Positions 1 to 9,509 of a stretch of DNA of 64,000 nucleotides are shown here, in pieces. The notes below the pieces were generated by a model. It was not told the DNA's origin. It did no database searches and saw nothing but the letters and a program-made list of their open reading frames with translations. The DNA is from Annona cherimola (Eukaryota; Streptophyta; Magnoliopsida; Magnoliales; Annonaceae), in the NCBI GenBank assembly GCA_030490835.1, contig CM059972.1:6354264-6418263 (forward strand). Reading direction: 5' to 3'. The number at the start of each line of letters is the position of its first letter. The first letter of the stretch is position 1. Both the position numbers and the translations under genes were made by a program.

Positions 1-450
1 ATGGAGACGGAAGGGCGGGGGAGAGCCTCTTATAATGGAAGCAAACGCTTTTCATCTCGGTATTTTGTGGGCTCTCCACCTCAAGCTCCGCATTGTCCAG
101 ATTGAGTCCGACTCTCTTATTCTGTGCACATACTTGACCAATGACAGTCACATCTTATCACCTGTGGGTCACATTATCTCTGAGATTAGATCAACTCTCA
201 AAGCTAATGCTTATCTCTCGGTCCACCATGTTCTGAGACAGGGGAACACGGTGGCTCATGCCTTTATGGACCTGATTTCTATTTCTGCTATGGAACATAT
301 GTCCTGGTGGGGAAACCCCCCACAAGCTATTGTAGAGAAAATTTGTGCAGATAATTTTTTGGCAATGAACTCCGTGGATTACTCTATCCCGAACCCTTTT
401 CAAACTGTGGGGGGGGTGGGGTAGAGTTATTCCTTTGATCAAAAAAAAAA
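1..450 (+). mobile_element. 3' end of an L1-type LINE retrotransposon
   Basis: The reading frame is open from base 2 and encodes an RNase H-like domain. It stops at 422-424, followed by a short AT-rich 3' end and an 11-base A tract at about 440-450. This is the usual plant LINE ending (RNase H, short UTR, poly(A)). The 5' part lies outside the window, so no target duplication can be tested. The DNA right after the A tract (from 451) matches the start of the duplicated segment at 19281, which has no LINE there. That supports 450/451 as the insertion edge. Confidence 0.72.
2..424 (+). CDS. RNase H-like domain, C-terminal end of a LINE polyprotein (partial)
   Basis: This is the C-terminal part of a reverse-transcriptase polyprotein of the plant RVT_3/RNase H type. 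Visible signs are an acidic residue in MEANAFHLGILWAL, an ESDS motif about 20 residues later (catalytic aspartate) and the late motif RQGNTVAHAF, which matches the R-x-x-N-x-x-A-H signature of plant RNase H-like domains. In LINEs this domain removes RNA from the RNA/DNA hybrid. The frame continues to the left edge of the window, so the ATG at 35 is internal and not a true start. A domesticated RNase H-like gene is possible, but the poly(A) directly after the stop favours a LINE. Confidence 0.65.
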   Translation, partial: WRRKGGGEPLIMEANAFHLGILWALHLKLRIVQIESDSLILCTYLTNDSHILSPVGHIISEIRSTLKANAYLSVHHVLRQGNTVAHAFMDLISISAMEHMSWWGNPPQAIVEKICADNFLAMNSVDYSIPNPFQTVGGVG

Positions 451-616
451 AGTTGGTTACATTTTATATTTTAAAAATTAAGTGATCGAGATTCTCATAA
501 TTATAACTTATTTAATGTGTAGTAATATTCAATGAAATTTAATAATACTTTAAAGTCCTGATCTCGCACATAGGAACCCTTTACATTTTTCTTACATTTG
601 TAATATCAGATGGTTA

Positions 617-814
617 ATGGTTACTGGGTTGGCAAACGCCATCTCTGTTCCTGAATTGATTTCAATGGTAGCACAATTTTCAAGGAGGAAAACGTACACC
701 CGTCATAAGCTTGAGATGATGGACGTTTCCCAAATGATTTTCCAAAAGCATCGGGCCAAACACTTATTGGACAAAGAAATAATTGGTGCATTCTTAATAC
801 TCTTAATTAACTAG
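617..814 (+). other. 65-codon ORF kept in both duplicated copies, function unknown
   Basis: ATG-to-stop frame of 65 codons that recurs at 19447-19644 with one visible amino-acid change (M36 to K). I recognise no domain; the middle is basic (SRRKTYTRHK). Two copies of a recent duplication would both stay open by chance, so this is weak evidence for a gene. It may be a decayed exon. Confidence 0.15.
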
Positions 815-861
815 GAGCATTTGTTAAATGATAATACTTAAAAGAGAGGATCCCAATTACA

Positions 862-1182
862 CGCACTCGGGTGCACTTAGACGCTCAGCTGCAAATATTC
901 ATTTTTTAAATATTTTTTTTTTAAATTTTTATATGATTGTTAATCTAAGTATATTTAATATGTGTATCAATTTTTACTATTATGGAGATTCTTAAATTTT
1001 TGTTGGATTTTAAAAAATCAGTGACATTTGATTTTTATAAAAATTTCTAAAAATGGTAAAAATTGATACACATGTTAAATATACTTAGATTGACAATTTT
1101 ATAAGAAAAGTTTGAAAAAAATATAAAAAATGAGTTAATTGCACTTGGGTGCATCAAGTCTAAGTGCACTCAAGTGCATTCA
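862..1182. repeat. Long palindromic (fold-back) element P1
   Basis: The left arm starts near GCACTCGGGTGCACTTAGAC and the right arm ends with the complement (TCTAAGTGCACTCAAGTGCA). In between, ATTAATCTAAGTATATTT-like and TGTGTATCAATTTTTAC-like blocks occur in both orientations around a centre near 1020. An almost identical copy lies at 19695-20017 within the duplicated segment. Confidence 0.75.
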
Positions 1183-1639
1183 ACTATTTCCATAAAAGAG
1201 AAGGAGAAACAAGAAGTGATCATTCAACATGAACCTTTTCCTATGCATCCTGGGATTTTTGCATATCTAGCCCTAGTTAGTGTTAGAAATAGAAGATTTA
1301 GCCCTCCAATTTCGACCATAGCAAAATTAACATTTTAATTTTTGATTACTTTACAAATCTAACCCTCAAATTTTAAATTTCCTATTCTACTCCTACCTCA
1401 AACCCTTATTGGCACTTGAACCACACCCCATAACGGGCCGAAAATAAGCATGAATAAATACATCAGAGACATCTCCCAATTCACACTCGCACACAACTTG
1501 CGATGGCAACTCACAACGCAATAAGGCTTTTCTTCCTCTCAAGTCTCAACTGGCGCAAAAAAGAAATTCCAGCTGCACCATACAAATAAAGTAAAATTTT
1601 AGGGCTTATATAGGAAGAATAATGGGTATAAATGGGAGT

Positions 1640-1825
1640 TGATCCATTTTAGGCTGGTTTTAAAAATATATTTTTAGGTATTTTTTTAAATTTTTTTACA
1701 AACTTGTTAAGTGTATTGAATCTATAAAACAAATTTTACTATTTTTAGATATTCTAAAGATTTTAAACACAATGGAATTGTCGTAATTTTCAGATTTTAA
1801 ACACAATGGCATTGTTGTAATTTTC
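1640..1825. repeat. Half of a palindromic element (P10, cut at the centre)
   Basis: Begins with TTTTAGGCTGGTTTTAAAAA and runs to the palindrome centre, where it breaks. The duplicated copy at 20480-20850 retains both arms, ending TTTTTAGGCCGGCCTAA. The sequence after 1826 here is a MITE instead. Confidence 0.6.
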
Positions 1826-2053
1826 GTCACTCTCTACAACTATCATATTTTTTAATCATTTTTTCACATTTTCCTATACAACTACTCTATTTTTTAATCA
1901 TTTCTACACCACTATCCACACAATTAACTTATCTATTTTAACTTTATCCTCTTTACTATTCATCATTACCCCTATCATATCACATCATTTGATAATTATT
2001 ATTTTCCAAAATTTTTCGTCAAAAATTTCATATATTACCCAACACACCCGGAC
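1826..2053. mobile_element. Tourist-like MITE, partial
   Basis: Shares the family blocks seen at 2546-2835 and 3711-3991 (CACTCTCTACAACTATCATA, TTAACTTTATCCTCTTTACT, CATATCACATCATTTG) and ends in CCAACACACCC. The 5' terminal repeat is missing. Confidence 0.6.
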
Positions 2054-2094
2054 GCTTTCGACAAACTCGACTACTTTCGACCAAGATTTCTCTG

Positions 2095-2420
2095 TGGGTT
2101 AAGCTGATTGGTCTCAGCAAAAGTGGATTCTCAATTTTCGTTGTACCTTTCCCACTTTCCTACTGTTCTTTAGTCCCTCCCTCTCTCCTGGCGCAGGAAA
2201 TCCGAATGTGGTTCCAAGAGAAACATCTGCCGGGAAAGAAGGCCTATGCTCTGTTGGTGGTCTTGTCACAAAGGGATTCGTTTGGAATCTCTGCAGTACG
2301 ACCTCCCTCTCTTTCCAAAATTCCACGCGTCTTTTTATTTCTGATGGGATCGGATGCAGTACGACCTCCCTCACTTTCCAAATTTCACGCGTCTTTTTAT
2401 CTGTTTGGAAATCGCTGAAA
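2095..2420. repeat. DRP4 unit A, upstream flank block
   Basis: Diverged copy of blocks at 8640-8870 (unit B), 32600-32810 (unit C) and 46575-46725 (unit D). All carry a version of GGAATCTC...ACGACC..CTCTTT-CCAAATTCC...CGTCTTTTTATTT. Here part of the block is tandemly duplicated (GCAGTACGACCTCCCTC occurs at about 2293 and 2356). The overlapping short ORFs are not convincing genes. Confidence 0.6.
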
Positions 2421-2545
2421 TTTTTTAACGTTTTTATGGAGATGAAAAGTCGTCAAAACTGTGCCGTTCGTACAGTGCGAGGTATAACGCCATTAATGTT
2501 GCCGATAACTTCAACGCCCGTTAAGCAAAAAAAAAAAAAATATTA

Positions 2546-2835
2546 GGGTGTGTCTGTTTGGGACATAAACATGTCAACACAAACTTTTCAATCTAAAACT
2601 TTTCACTCTCCATAATTACTTTATTTTTTAATTATTTTTCACATTTTCCTATACAAACTACTCTACTTTTCAATCATTTCTACACAACTATCTATACGAC
2701 TAACCTATCTATTTTAACTTTATTCTCTTTACTTCTCATCATTACTCCTATTATATCACATCATTTTCTATCAATGTGACAACTTCTATCTCAAAAACTT
2801 TTCATCAAAAGTTTTACCCCCAACCAAACATACCC
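2546..2835. mobile_element. Tourist-like MITE, complete, TTA target duplication
   Basis: 290 bp. The left end GGGTGTGTCTGTTTGGG and right end CCAAACATACCC are inverted repeats. TTA flanks both sides (2543-2545 and 2836-2838). A 3-bp TWA duplication with a G-rich terminal repeat is the signature of PIF/Harbinger-derived Tourist elements. It has no coding capacity. Confidence 0.8.
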
Positions 2836-3071
2836 TTAGTTTACGAGATAATGCTTTCACCGGCTGCCAAGTGTCTACGGTCTGCATGCGTTAGCCTATT
2901 TACAGTACGGCTTTTTCCTGCTACAGCTTTAATGCTTACTGACTCGACAACTTTTCTCAACCCTCCTTCACTTTCGTTCTTGAGTTTTCTTCTTCTCCAA
3001 GAGAAACAGAAACGACTGAGACGTCTCTTTAATTCTCTTTCACCCAACAATTCTAGCCCCTTACATAATAA

Positions 3072-3360
3072 GGGTGTGCATGAGAAATTGTAAAGTTGGG
3101 ATAAAAAAATTTTAATATAAAAATTATTAAATTAATAAAAAATAATATGATATTATAGGAATAATAATAAGATGTAAAGAGAATAAATTTAAAATAAATA
3201 AGTTAGTTGTATTGATAATTGTGTAGAAATAACTGAAAAGTAGAATTGTTATATAAAAAGATAGTTAAAAAATAATTAAAAAAAGTAGTTACGAAGAATT
3301 ACAAATTTTAAATTGAGAAGTTTTAACTTAACAACTATTACAAAATTACTACACACACCC
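3072..3360. mobile_element. Tourist-like MITE, complete, TAA target duplication
   Basis: 289 bp, in the opposite orientation to its neighbours. Ends are GGGTGTGCATGAG and CTACACACACCC, with TAA at 3069-3071 and 3361-3363. Units B, C and D carry the same flanking sequence (ATAACAAATTTTTATTATTG and variants) without the element, so the empty site is visible. Confidence 0.82.
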
Positions 3361-3439
3361 TAAATTTTTATTATTGATTTACCCACTTCAGCATATGTAC
3401 ATAGATTCTTCGGGACCAAATTGTACATATGCACAGAGG

Positions 3440-3705
3440 AGTTATCCGGTTAACACAAACTAAACAAATATTCTACTTAATTTATTTTAAAAAATTTAAT
3501 TATAATATATTTTTTATTTTTTTCTTTGTACACTTGTTTAATAAAATGTCTTGAACTTATAAATTAAGTTTTATTATTTTTAGATATATTGATATATTTT
3601 GAAAAAAAATTTAAACATCTATGTGTATATATGTATTTAAAATATTCTTATTTTAAAAAATTTTAAAAAAATATATACACATATCCAAAAATGACAAAAA
3701 CTTAG
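3440..3705. repeat. Palindromic element P11 (AT-rich)
   Basis: The left arm (AACTAAACAAATATTCTACT) and right arm share inverted AT-rich blocks, including TTGAACTTATAAATTAAG-type sequence and its complement near the right end. Ends are less clear than in P1. It abuts the next MITE. Confidence 0.45.
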
Positions 3706-3710
3706 TTTAT

Positions 3711-3991
3711 GGGTGTGTTTGGCAATTAATAAAACGTGTCAAGTTAAAACTTTTCAATCTAAAACTTTTCATTCTCCACAACTATCATATTTTTTAATCA
3801 TTTTTTCACATTTTCTTTTACAACTACCCTACTTTTCAATCATTTCTACACAACTATCCACACAACTAACCTATCTATTTTAACTTTATGCTCTTTACTA
3901 CTCATCATTACTCCTATCATATCACATCATTTGACAACTTTTACTTTCAAAAACTTTTTACCAACAGTTTTATTCATTACCAAACACACAC
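3711..3991. mobile_element. Tourist-like MITE, complete, TAT flanks
   Basis: 281 bp with ends GGGTGTGTTTGGCAATTA and CATTACCAAACACACAC. TAT occurs on both sides (3708-3710 and 3992-3994). Internal blocks match the other family members. Confidence 0.75.
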
Positions 3992-4079
3992 TATATGTTA
4001 TACACTTAGACAAACAAATATATATATATAAAAAATATTATTATAAATAAATTTTTTAAAATAAACTAAGGAAAACATT

Positions 4080-4405
4080 TACTTTTCATCGGGCTAACAG
4101 AATCATCTTTGTCCGTATGATTAATGTTTACCCGTTATCCATGTTTACCTGCAGACGAAATGATTAATGTTTGCCTTTTTCCTTCCGCTGCCTTCTTCTT
4201 TCTATGCAGAAACAAACAGACGACTCACCACTCAGTCAGTCGTACAGCTGCTGACGATGGCTTCCTCGCCTTTTGCTCTCCACTAGCCTTCCGATTCCTC
4301 GAGCTCCAAGAAAATCCTTGCCTCCCTCCCTCCCTATATATACTTCACCATTAGTGAAATAGCTCTGACTTCACTACGCACAATCAGTGTTTCAGAGCTT
4401 CCTAG
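4080..4405 (+). promoter_or_regulatory. Proximal promoter and 5' UTR of DRP4 gene 1
   Basis: The block is shared with the other three genes. It has a conserved CAGACGACTCACCACTCAGT / CAGTCGTACAGC segment at about 4217-4250, a purine stretch CCAAGAAAATCCTTG near 4307, a CCTCCCTCCCTCC tract, and TATATATA at 4335-4342, 64 bp upstream of the ATG at 4406. Transcription would then begin roughly 30 bp after the TATA box, leaving a short leader. The CAGTCAGTCGTACAGC block is the best candidate for a shared cis element. Confidence 0.65.
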
Positions 4406-6568
4406 ATGAATTCCATCAATCACAAATCTTCGTCCTTGCAAGAAAGAATGGCGAGATTTGGGCTAGATCTAGACGGTTCCTTGACACCTGAAGAAGACAT
4501 TAAGCAGAGGCAGAGAAGCCCCAAAATGGAGAATGGCGAGGCATCTGCAGCAGCCCCACCTCTCGCCTCTTCCTACGACTACTACATCCGGCCCCTTCTC
4601 GACGCCGTCGATCAGCTCCGGCAGATGAAGGTGATGGAAGAAGGCATCGGCCTCCCCACCATCGTCGTCGTCGGTGACCAGTCCAGCGGCAAGTCGAGCG
4701 TGCTCGAGTCCCTCGCCGGCATCAGCCTACCTCGCGGGCAGGGCATCTGCACCCGCGTTCCCCTCGTCATGCGCCTGCAGAACATCCCCGCCGGCGACGA
4801 CCAAGAACTCCTCCTCCAATACGAGGGAGGGAACACGAGGAACACAATCCCCACAACGGAAGAAGACATTCCAGATGCAATCACGACAGCCACTGAAGCC
4901 GTCGCCGGCCAAGGGAAAGCCATCTCTAACAAGCCTCTCACCCTCGTGGTGAGGAAACATGGCGTGCCTGATCTCACCATGGTCGATCTTCCCGGCATCA
5001 CTCGCGTCCCTGTCCACGGCCAGCCCGATAACATCTACGAACAGATATCAAGCATCATCATGGAATACATCTCCCCAAAAGAAAGCATCATTCTCAATGT
5101 TTTGTCTGCGACCGTGGATTTCTCAACGTGTGAATCCATTCGTATGTCGCAGCAGGTCGACAAGACCGGCGAGCGGACCCTCGCCGTCGTCACCAAGGTC
5201 GACAAGGCGCCGGAGGGACTGCAGGAGAAGGTCACCGCCGACGACGTGAAGATCGGCCTCGGGTATGTCTGCGTGAGGAATCGCATTGGGGATGAGACTT
5301 ACCAAGCGGCGAGGATGACGGAAGCAGAGCTGTTTCAATCCCATCCTCTGCTCTCCCAGATCGACAGATCCATCGTGGGGGTCCCCATGCTAGCGCAGAA
5401 GCTTGTACAGATCCAAGCTTCCAGCATCTGTAAATGCCTCCCGGAGATCATCAAGAAGATCAATGACAAGCTGGCGAAGAACGTTGAAGATCTGAACAAA
5501 ATGCCTCGGAAGTTCAGTACAGTTGCAGATGCGATGCAAGCCTTCATGCGCATCGTCAGCGGGGCTAAGGAATCCCTGAAGAAAGTGCTGATAAGAGGCG
5601 AGTTCGAAGAGTACCCAGAAGAGAAAGCCATGCACTGCACTGCCCGGATGAGGGAAATGCTGGATAAATATGCTGAAAAACTGAAATCCAAGTTTTCCAC
5701 TGATAGGTCGGCCTCTGCTTCAGACTTCTTACTGCAGGAGATCAGCGTATTGGAGGAGGCCAAGGGAATCGAGCTCCCCAATTTCCTTCCCAGGTCGTCA
5801 TTTCTCACCGTTTTGCAACGGCAGCTAAAGACGTTAGCCGACTCGCCGGTGGAATTCGTGGAGGACGTGGTGAAATACGAGGAGGAGGTGGTGCTCCGCG
5901 TGGTTTCCGAGCATTCCAAGGAGTATCCGCAGCTGCTGGCGGTGACGAGGAGAGCGGTCCATAAGCTGATGGAGAGAGTTAGAGAGCGGTCGGTGGCGCA
6001 TGTGAAGGAGCTGATCGAGATGGAGAAGATGGCGGATTATACGGCTAATCCGGAGTACGAGGCGACATGGAGCAGGCTGATGGTGAATCGAAAAAGGCTC
6101 ATGGGTCTTGTGCAAGAGGGATACTACGAAGAGACGGTGAACAGGGGCTACGGCAACTCTACAGAGCGCTTCACTGAAATAGTGGTGGAAGGAATTGGGA
6201 CGGTCGAAGCAGAGCATCTGAAGAAGCATCCATGGTCGATAGTGGAGCAAGCTTTCGACCTGAAGATGAGGGTGATGGCTTACTGGAAGCTGGTGCTGCT
6301 GAGGCTGGTGGATGCGGTGGCTCTGCATCTTCTTTTCAGCGCCAGGAACTTGGTGGACAGAGAGCTGGAGAGCGCAGTGGCGGACGAGCTGCTGGGTGGA
6401 GGAGGAGCTGGGGGGATTGAACGGATGCTGGAGGAATCGCCGGGCGTTGCTATGAAGCGCGAAAAGCTGAACAGAAGCATCAAGTTACTCAAGGAATCCA
6501 AGGATGTGGTTGCCAAGATCATGGATCGAATTGCTGGAGGCCTGGAATTTGTTGATGATGGCTTCTAG
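4406..6568 (+). CDS. DRP4C: Dynamin-related GTPase, DRP4C-like (array gene 1, intact)
   Basis: Single-exon ORF of 720 aa for a large GTPase of the dynamin/Mx type. The family self-assembles on membranes or protein targets and couples GTP hydrolysis to remodelling; the plant DRP4 branch is Mx-like with an unsettled role. GTPase domain about 55-330: G1 GDQSSGKSS (90-98), G2 threonine in GICTRVP (T116), G3 DLPG (194-197), G4 TKVD (263-266). A helical stalk follows (~330-600), then a GED-like C terminus (~605-717). No PH or proline-rich domain is present, as expected for DRP4/Mx. The ATG at 4406 adds 40 residues compared with gene 4, whose first in-frame ATG aligns with Met41; either start is possible. 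GC-rich codons contrast with the AT-rich flanks. The C-terminal third is nearly identical to gene 4. Family certain; the C-type assignment is inference. Confidence 0.93.
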   Translation: MNSINHKSSSLQERMARFGLDLDGSLTPEEDIKQRQRSPKMENGEASAAAPPLASSYDYYIRPLLDAVDQLRQMKVMEEGIGLPTIVVVGDQSSGKSSVLESLAGISLPRGQGICTRVPLVMRLQNIPAGDDQELLLQYEGGNTRNTIPTTEEDIPDAITTATEAVAGQGKAISNKPLTLVVRKHGVPDLTMVDLPGITRVPVHGQPDNIYEQISSIIMEYISPKESIILNVLSATVDFSTCESIRMSQQVDKTGERTLAVVTKVDKAPEGLQEKVTADDVKIGLGYVCVRNRIGDETYQAARMTEAELFQSHPLLSQIDRSIVGVPMLAQKLVQIQASSICKCLPEIIKKINDKLAKNVEDLNKMPRKFSTVADAMQAFMRIVSGAKESLKKVLIRGEFEEYPEEKAMHCTARMREMLDKYAEKLKSKFSTDRSASASDFLLQEISVLEEAKGIELPNFLPRSSFLTVLQRQLKTLADSPVEFVEDVVKYEEEVVLRVVSEHSKEYPQLLAVTRRAVHKLMERVRERSVAHVKELIEMEKMADYTANPEYEATWSRLMVNRKRLMGLVQEGYYEETVNRGYGNSTERFTEIVVEGIGTVEAEHLKKHPWSIVEQAFDLKMRVMAYWKLVLLRLVDAVALHLLFSARNLVDRELESAVADELLGGGGAGGIERMLEESPGVAMKREKLNRSIKLLKESKDVVAKIMDRIAGGLEFVDDGF

Positions 6569-6681
6569 CTGTTGCTTCGCGCTGACTTTTCTATTTTCTG
6601 TTTTTTTTTTTTTTTTTTTCTTAAGTGCTGATGGATTAGCTTCACTGTGTTTGATAGACATGAGGCCATCAAGCAAATCTA

Positions 6682-6952
6682 GGGGACGTTTGGGAATGTA
6701 AAAGTTGTAGGAAATATGGTATTTGGTGGGTGTAGAAAATGGAATATTTCGGAAGTTAGTGTGATTGATATGAAATGATAGGGGTAAAGTTGGAATAAAT
6801 AGGTTTGTTAGAAAGTAGTTGATAGAAAAAATGATTAGAATATAGGGGTAAAAGTGAAAAAATTTGATGTTTGATTGATGGATGATGTGCATTAAAACTC
6901 GTGCTCCCACAAATTCCCTCCCATGTTTCCCACATGAGATTTCCAAACGTTC
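6682..6952. mobile_element. Non-autonomous TIR element in the gene 1 3' flank (CTAG target)
   Basis: Terminal inverted repeats GGGGACGTTTGGGAA and TTTCCAAACGTTCCC, with CTAG at both edges. Genes 2 and 4 have the empty site (GCAAATCTAGATAG and a variant). A sister copy sits in the gene 3 leader at 33504-33751, also at a CTAG. The duplicated target could be TA or CTAG; the superfamily is not settled. The interior is AT-rich and non-coding. Confidence 0.72.
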
Positions 6953-7079
6953 CCTAGCTAGTTGTCTGCATCTCCCACAATTCCAGTGTAGTTTCAAAAT
7001 TCACGCTATCAAACGGGCTTTCGCGCAGTAGGGCCGAATTTTTGAAAATAAAGTTAGGCAGGAGTTTTTAAAAAATATG

Positions 7080-8119
7080 ATAAATCCCAAACCGAACCTA
7101 TTGACAAAAGTTGTACCCCTGCTACAAGGTTAAGGACCCACCTCAAAATCCACGTGCATGAATTCCGTCCTACTCCGTTCCGGAATCCAAATGGTTTCCA
7201 AGTGGTCATGTTCTCTAGTATAAAATTTATGTGCCATGATATTTTGTAATTTCGTTTTCAACATTCGTTTTTTCATTTCTCACCGAGTGTATGTCCGGCA
7301 ATAATACATACGTCCATATGTAAGTATGAACGTAGACTTTTGAAAAGTCGTGACATATATGAAATTTTGAGATCCGAAGCCCCCTTACAATAATAAAAAA
7401 TGTAATCATCTCCTTTTTTGATGAAATAGTAAGGATGAATATTATCTAATAATGACATCATAAATAAAAATTCAATCGGCTACATTCACGTATATTTATT
7501 GGTACAATAATAGAGTCATGCTAATGCTTGTATTACCCTTTTTGAAAATTTTCTTATATTGATATTTAGGCTTAAGCTAAATCTTTTTATATATGAAATT
7601 TTATATTTTCGTTTTAAAATATTTTGATTTTCAAAAATAAAAATAAAAATTTTCATGCGCTGGTACAAGAAAATTATTTTATTTTTTGAAATATAAAAAT
7701 ACATATTAAAAACCGTAAAAAGGTAAAATTGCATATTAAAAATATTATTTAGGCCCTCATATTCATTTAAAAATAAAAAAGGAAATACGAGTAAACGTTG
7801 AAACTCATAATTATGTTATAATATTATGATAAGCAATTCAGGTGAGTTCAAGACAATCAAATCCAAAGGTCTATTTTAGTTTTTTAATCTTCTTTTCGAG
7901 TTTTGGCAGTTTGTAATATTTAAGCCGATCTTGTGCTATTTTCATCTTATGTCAATCAATGTCTTTGGTTTCAACTGTAAATTTTTCTTAACAAAAAAAA
8001 TATATATAAAATTTTCCCTTGCCCCGAGGCTTATCACAAGCTTTGTTACTTACGACCAAGATTTATGTGTGGTCACTAAGAGTGTTAATGACTTTCGACC
8101 AAGATTTCTATGTGGTCAC
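7080..8119. repeat. DRP4 unit B, distal upstream flank
   Basis: Homologous to 31000-31990 (unit C) and to 43040-43150, 43430-43620 and 45240-45700 (unit D). Shared landmarks are CACGTGCATGAATT, GCCATGATATTTTGTAATTT, GAAATTTTGAGATCCGAAGC-like sequence and CTTTTTATATATGAAATTTT. No gene is seen. A 50-bp tandem repeat (CGACCAAGATTT...GTGGTCACTAAGAGTGT) lies at about 8050-8135. Confidence 0.65.
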
Positions 8120-8434
8120 TAAGAGTGTCAATGTAGCAGTAAAATGGCTCGACTCTAATTTTTTTATTAATTAATTTAAAAAACTTCAACCCCTAACCCA
8201 TTTACAACTTATTTAATAAATGGGTTGGCGAGTTGTTAATAGATTTATAGCAAAGGACCAGAAGGCCTAAACTTTGACAGACAATAATCTTCTGGAGAGA
8301 GAAGATGACGTTTTCGGCGCGGAGGAAATAAAAATAGTGTAATAATAGGAAAATTGAATTAAAACAAAAGTTTAAAAATAAAAATAGGTTAGACGAGCAG
8401 GTTGATAAGTTAACCATGACTATTAACACACCTA
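8120..8434. mobile_element. hAT-type MITE, family A, degraded
   Basis: Left end TAAGAGTGTCAATG and right end CTATTAACACACCTA are related to the ends of the copies at 35771 and 37896. The flanking 8 bp are GTGGTCAC (8112-8119) and GTTGTTAC (8435-8442), an imperfect hAT-size duplication. Inner blocks (AACCCATTTACAA, GGGTTGGCGAGTTGTTAA) match the sister copies. Confidence 0.6.
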
Positions 8435-8639
8435 GTTGTTACAGAAAAAGTTGAATTTGCAGTATGCCTTTTCGAGTTTTATACTATTTGGGGCCTTTGG
8501 CTACGTGGTGATTTTCCATGATTTTTTTCAATCAATATATTGCGTGATAAATAATTTGATATTTTATTATTTAATAATCTTATTTTTCAACTTCACTCTT
8601 ATACTTTAATTATTTTTTTCTAATTTATCTGTACCATAT

Positions 8640-9509
8640 CATGTTACAATGTTTTCTTATCTGCATCTCAGACAATTCCAGTGCAGTAACAACATTCACG
8701 CTATCAAACGTGCTTTCGTACGGGAGAGCCGAATTTATTCCAAAAGAAACATCTGCCCTGGAAAGAAGCCGTGGAACAGGATTCGTTTGGAATCTCCAAT
8801 CCCACTGGACGGGCTGCGGTACGACCTCCGTCTCTTTACAAATTCCCAACGTCTTTTTATTTAGGTTTTGTAATTTCACTTTACGATTTTCTTTTTCTAT
8901 TTTACATATTTTTTATAAATATTTTCATTATTTAATAACTCTATTTTTTTCAATTTTCCTTCAACACCTAATTATTTTTTCTTACGACTGCCTGTTCATT
9001 CTTACTTCAATCCAATAATTTGCATATCATTCACGTAATTCTTAAAATATTACATTTTCTACCTCCCTCATTATCCCACAGTTTCACCAACATCCACGTC
9101 AACGAACGTGTGGGAGGCCTCATTCTATTTCTAATTGTCTTTCATCCACTATTTCTAACCCTCCCCTAAATAACAAATTTTTATTATTGATTTACCCACT
9201 TCAGCAAACGTACGGGGGCTCTCTTCCAAAGATTATTTTCCAAAGCAGCCTATAAAGCCATGAATTTTGGTTTCTTCCTCCATTATCCATGTTACTTGTA
9301 GATGAAGTGATTGATGTTTTCTGCCTTTTCATGCCATACGCAAATAAACAGACGACCCACAAGTCAGTCAGTCGTACAGCCACAGACACTCCCCCCAAGT
9401 TGCTGCCTCGGTTTTTGCTTTCCACTAGCTTTCTGATTCCCCGAGCTCCAGGAAAATCCTTGCCTCCCTCCCTCCTTATATATGCCTCACCATTACTGGA
9501 ATAGCTCTC
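8640..9509 (+). promoter_or_regulatory. Proximal flank, promoter and leader of DRP4 gene 2
   Basis: Contains the unit flank block (8640-8870), the ATTATTGATTTACCCACTTC block near 9183, the shared CAGACGACCCACAAGTCAGT / CAGTCGTACAGC element (about 9349-9380) and TATATAT at 9477-9483. The ATG at 9510 lies only 27 bp after the TATA box, about where transcription should start, so this ATG may be outside the mRNA. The ATG at 9723, aligned with the gene 4 start, may then be the real one. About 50 bp of leader here has no match in gene 1. Confidence 0.55.

Larger units (their letters stand above)
451..1822. repeat. Duplicated segment, copy 1 (pair with 19281-20672)
   Basis: About 1.37 kb that reads almost base for base like 19281-20672, with scattered substitutions and small indels. 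It contains a palindromic element (862-1182), half of a second palindrome (1640-1825) and a 65-codon ORF (617-814). The first 65 bp also match 40830-40895 in unit C, so this sequence belongs to the 3' flank of the DRP4 repeat unit. Confidence 0.85.

Noticed and set aside
2206..2546. Overlapping ORFs in the unit A flank
   Set aside because: Not conserved as frames in units B, C and D, although the DNA is homologous.
5335..5919. Long antisense ORFs across the DRP4 genes (for example 194 codons here, similar in genes 2 and 4)
   Set aside because: They are shadows of the GC-rich sense frame, recur because the genes are paralogues, and show no domain.
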